NCBI GenBank assembly: GCA_934130025.1
Contig: CAKOXG010000027.1
Coordinates: forward strand, 1 to 14,717
Direction of reading: 5' to 3'
DNA length: 14,717 nt
Origin: an uncultured Clostridia bacterium
GTDB lineage: Bacteria > Bacillota > Clostridia > TANB77 > CAG-508
The notes under the pieces were generated by a model, which was not told the origin of the DNA, made no database searches, and saw nothing but the letters and a program-made list of their open reading frames with translations. Of this stretch, positions 12,655 to 14,717 are shown one piece after another. The position numbers were made by a program, and so were the translations under genes. Position 1 is the stretch's first letter; every line of letters starts with the position of its first letter.

Positions 12655-14094
12655 ATGAAAAATTTAAGGAAAACTAAGATTGTAGGAACAATCGGACCTG
12701 CTAGTGAAAACAGACTAGAAGAATTATTTGATGCAGGATTAAACGTAACAAGAATTAATTATTCTCATGGAAGTTGGGATGAACAAAAAGAAAAAACAGA
12801 AACAATATTAAAATTAAGAGAAGAAAAAGATCTTCCAATAGCATTATTACTTGATATGAAAGGTCCAGAAATTAGAACTGGAATGTTATACACAGGAAAG
12901 AACACTAAAATACAATTAAAAGATGGCCAAAAATTTACATTATTTAATGAAGATATAACAGGAAATGAAGAGGGTGTATCTGTAACATATAAAGAATTAT
13001 ATAAAGATGTAAAACCTGGAACAAAAATCTTAATAGATGATGGTGCAATCGAATTAAAAGTTGATGAAGTTGTTGGAAAAGATATTATAACAACAGTAGT
13101 TCATGGAAATGGTTTAGGAAGTAGAAAAACAATGAACTTACCTGGAACAGTTATAAGATTACCAGGTCTTGCAGAAAAAGATATAGGTGATTTAAAAGCT
13201 GCTTGTGAACATGGATATGATTTTGTTGCAATTTCATTTGCAAGAAATGCAGAGGATATAAAAAATGTTAGAAAAGTTCTAGATGAAAATGGTGGAAAAG
13301 ATATTCAAATAATTACAAAAATAGAAAACATTGAAGGTCTTTCAAACTTAGAAACAATAGTAGATTTAGCAGATGCTCAAATGATTGCTCGTGGTGATAT
13401 GGCTACTGAAACAGATTTCACAGAGCCACCAGTTGTTCAAAAGAAATTAATAAAACTTTGCAATAGAGAAAATAAACCTGCTATAACAGCAACACAAATG
13501 CTTGAATCAATGACACACCAACCATTACCAACTAGAGCTGAAGCAAGCGACGTTGCAAATGCTATATATGATAGAACAAGTGCTATAATGCTTTCAGGAG
13601 AATGTGCACAAGGTGATTATCCAGTAGAGTGCGTAAAAACAATGGTTAAAATCGCAGCTAGAGTTGAGCCAGAAATAAATTACTGGAAGAGATTCGATGA
13701 AAATGATAATCTAGAATTAGATTCATTGGAGAAAAATGTTGCATATGCTACATGTGTAACAGCTAAGAACATGAAGGCTGATGCGATAGTATGTTATACA
13801 CATACTGGAACATCTGCAAGAAACATAGCTGGACTTGGAGCAGGATGCCCAATTCTTGCAATAACAGATAACAAGAGAACTTTCCATCAATTAGGTTTAG
13901 CTTGGAATGTAACTCCAATATATGTAGATGCTCAAGAAACAATAAACAAAACAATTGAAAAAGGAATTGAAAAATTAAAGAATAAAGAAATATTAGAGCA
14001 AGGGGACCTAGTAATAATAGCAGGTGGAGACAAGATAATGGAAGATGCTGGTTCATCTGTAAATAAAACAATAGGTGGAGTTTTAAGAGTATAA
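12655..14094 (+). CDS. pyk: Pyruvate kinase
   Basis: Pyruvate kinase makes ATP and pyruvate from phosphoenolpyruvate in the last glycolytic step. The 479-residue protein begins KTKIVGTIGPAS, has RINYSHG at 33-39 (commonly RxNFSHG), catalytic Lys222 with Glu224 in TKIENIEG, the metal-site ARGD at 245-248, and TATQMLESM at 278-286 leading to PTRAEASDVANA and IMLSGE. It stops after the allosteric C domain and lacks the PEP-utiliser-like extension that many Bacillus enzymes carry. After ARGD it reads MATETDF rather than LGVEIP. The ATG at 12655 has AGAGGT seven bases upstream; the ATG at 12628 would fall at the transcription start and is rejected. Confidence 0.97.
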   Translation: MKNLRKTKIVGTIGPASENRLEELFDAGLNVTRINYSHGSWDEQKEKTETILKLREEKDLPIALLLDMKGPEIRTGMLYTGKNTKIQLKDGQKFTLFNEDITGNEEGVSVTYKELYKDVKPGTKILIDDGAIELKVDEVVGKDIITTVVHGNGLGSRKTMNLPGTVIRLPGLAEKDIGDLKAACEHGYDFVAISFARNAEDIKNVRKVLDENGGKDIQIITKIENIEGLSNLETIVDLADAQMIARGDMATETDFTEPPVVQKKLIKLCNRENKPAITATQMLESMTHQPLPTRAEASDVANAIYDRTSAIMLSGECAQGDYPVECVKTMVKIAARVEPEINYWKRFDENDNLELDSLEKNVAYATCVTAKNMKADAIVCYTHTGTSARNIAGLGAGCPILAITDNKRTFHQLGLAWNVTPIYVDAQETINKTIEKGIEKLKNKEILEQGDLVIIAGGDKIMEDAGSSVNKTIGGVLRV

Positions 14095-14162
14095 ATTAAT
14101 ATGAAATTTATTAAAAATAATAAAAACTTGAAAAATAAAATTGAAAGATTTTGATTGATGTG

Positions 14163-14211
14163 AACCTTTCTTATTAGACGAAAAGTTTAATAAGAAGGTT
14201 TATTTTTTATT
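14163..14211 (+). terminator. Terminator after pyk
   Basis: About 13 bp of stem (14163-14176 with 14188-14200, one bulged T) followed by TATTTTTTATTT. Confidence 0.85.
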
Positions 14212-14309
14212 TCATTTACTCTATCTTGCTGGTATTGAGAATTATATTTACAAATTTGTATTATTTAAGATAAGCATAAGAACTTTTTTTGCATGGTTAC
14301 ATAAAATAT

Positions 14310-14333
14310 ATAAAGCGTTAAAAAATGCTTTAT
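14310..14333 (+). promoter_or_regulatory. Inverted repeat before the cotJA-like ribosome site
   Basis: ATAAAGC (14310-14316) and GCTTTAT (14327-14333) pair around 10 bases and end four bases before AAGGAGG. It may be an operator or a leader hairpin. No sigma-A promoter is convincing here; a mother-cell sporulation promoter would be expected, but I cannot identify one with confidence. Confidence 0.45.
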
Positions 14334-14350
14334 AAAAAGGAGGAAATGTA

Positions 14351-14698
14351 ATGTACAGAGATTATAAAAAATGCTGTTGTGGATGCAATATGGAACAGGA
14401 TATAAGCCCATTGGATGATTCTTGCCAGAATGTAGAAAGCAATAGCTGTGAATATCAAGACGATTGCACATGTGGATTTGAAGGTGAGGATAACGTATTT
14501 CCTTTAAATCCAATGCTGGGGCAAAGCTATGTGCCAATTCAGAGAATGACAAATGTGTTTACTCCAATATGTGGGTTGAAAAATGGAACTATATTTCCTG
14601 AATTAGTAAGCCCATATTATCCCTGCCAAAGTGTAGAGGATATTGAATATTTAAAGGGAAGAAACACGATTGGAAAGGGGTGTAACACATGTTTATGA
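14351..14698 (+). CDS. cotJA: CotJA-like spore coat protein with Cys-rich N-terminus
   Basis: CotJA belongs to the CotJ group of inner spore coat proteins. The conserved core is clear at residues about 51-90: NPMLGQSYVPIQ, then VFTPICGLKNGTIFPELVSPY, parallel to the family's 'YVPxQ...ALxxGTLFPEL..PY'. The first 50 residues are an extension with nine cysteines (CCCGC at 8-12, then Cys25, 33, 39 and 41) and many acidic residues; further Cys residues fall in the core and in a CNTCL end. This may support disulfide or metal cross-linking in the coat. AAGGAGG lies seven bases before the ATG. The stop overlaps the next gene by 10 bases, as in cotJ operons. Confidence 0.87.
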   Translation: MYRDYKKCCCGCNMEQDISPLDDSCQNVESNSCEYQDDCTCGFEGEDNVFPLNPMLGQSYVPIQRMTNVFTPICGLKNGTIFPELVSPYYPCQSVEDIEYLKGRNTIGKGCNTCL

Positions 14699-14717
14699 AT
14701 GATGTAAGAAGCTGTTC
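14689..14717 (+). CDS. Start of next operon gene, probably cotJB, cut by the window end
   Basis: An ATG at 14689 (or in frame at 14695) opens a frame overlapping the cotJA-like stop by 10 bases, with AAAGGGG eight bases upstream. Only nine codons are visible (MFMNDVRSC). Position is the only ground for suggesting cotJB. Confidence 0.5.

Noticed and set aside
1..14717. CRISPR arrays, tRNA or rRNA genes, insertion sequences
   Set aside because: No regularly spaced repeats, no tRNA cloverleaf or rRNA sequence that I could recognise, and no transposase ORF.

Overview
The window reads as chromosomal DNA of a low-GC, endospore-forming member of the Clostridia, probably an uncultured gut lineage. 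The grounds are very AT-rich intergenic DNA, AAGGAGG-type ribosome sites, frequent TTG starts, and two sporulation genes (spoIVB and a cotJA-like gene) beside radA-disA. I cannot name a genus from sequence alone.

Positions 1-3488 hold a diversity-generating retroelement (DGR). The 3' part of a C-type-lectin/FGE-fold target gene ends in a variable region (VR, 810-943). A template repeat (TR, 1177-1310) lies 233 bp further on. A minus-strand operon encodes a MutS-domain-I-like protein, an Avd-like accessory protein and the DGR reverse transcriptase. VR and TR differ at 16 of 134 positions, and every difference is an adenine in TR. The RT operon points towards the TR from the opposite strand, so the TR RNA cannot come from the RT transcript.

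Positions 3576-3898, between the DGR and radA, hold what looks like an undescribed type I toxin-antitoxin locus with the layout of plasmid par (Fst) systems. A 43-codon basic/hydrophobic ORF on the minus strand and a short plus-strand RNA are transcribed towards each other. They share one bidirectional terminator, and diverged direct repeats would let the RNA pair over the toxin ribosome site and start codon. The two differences between the repeats both keep pairing as G-U.

Positions 3931-8713 are a conserved housekeeping and sporulation block: radA (DNA repair ATPase), disA (c-di-AMP synthase and DNA scanner), a membrane-anchored cyclophilin, and spoIVB (the protease that signals sigma-K activation in the mother cell).

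Positions 8714-12152 encode a protein of unknown function, a DUF308/HdeD-type membrane protein, an M14 metallopeptidase resembling gamma-D-glutamyl-diamino-acid endopeptidases, and a secreted or membrane protein with a DUF5684-like tail.

Positions 12172-14717 encode a 55-residue zinc-ribbon protein whose leader can fold to bury its ribosome site, pyruvate kinase behind a promoter crowded with perfect dyads, and the start of a cotJ-type spore coat operon cut by the window edge.
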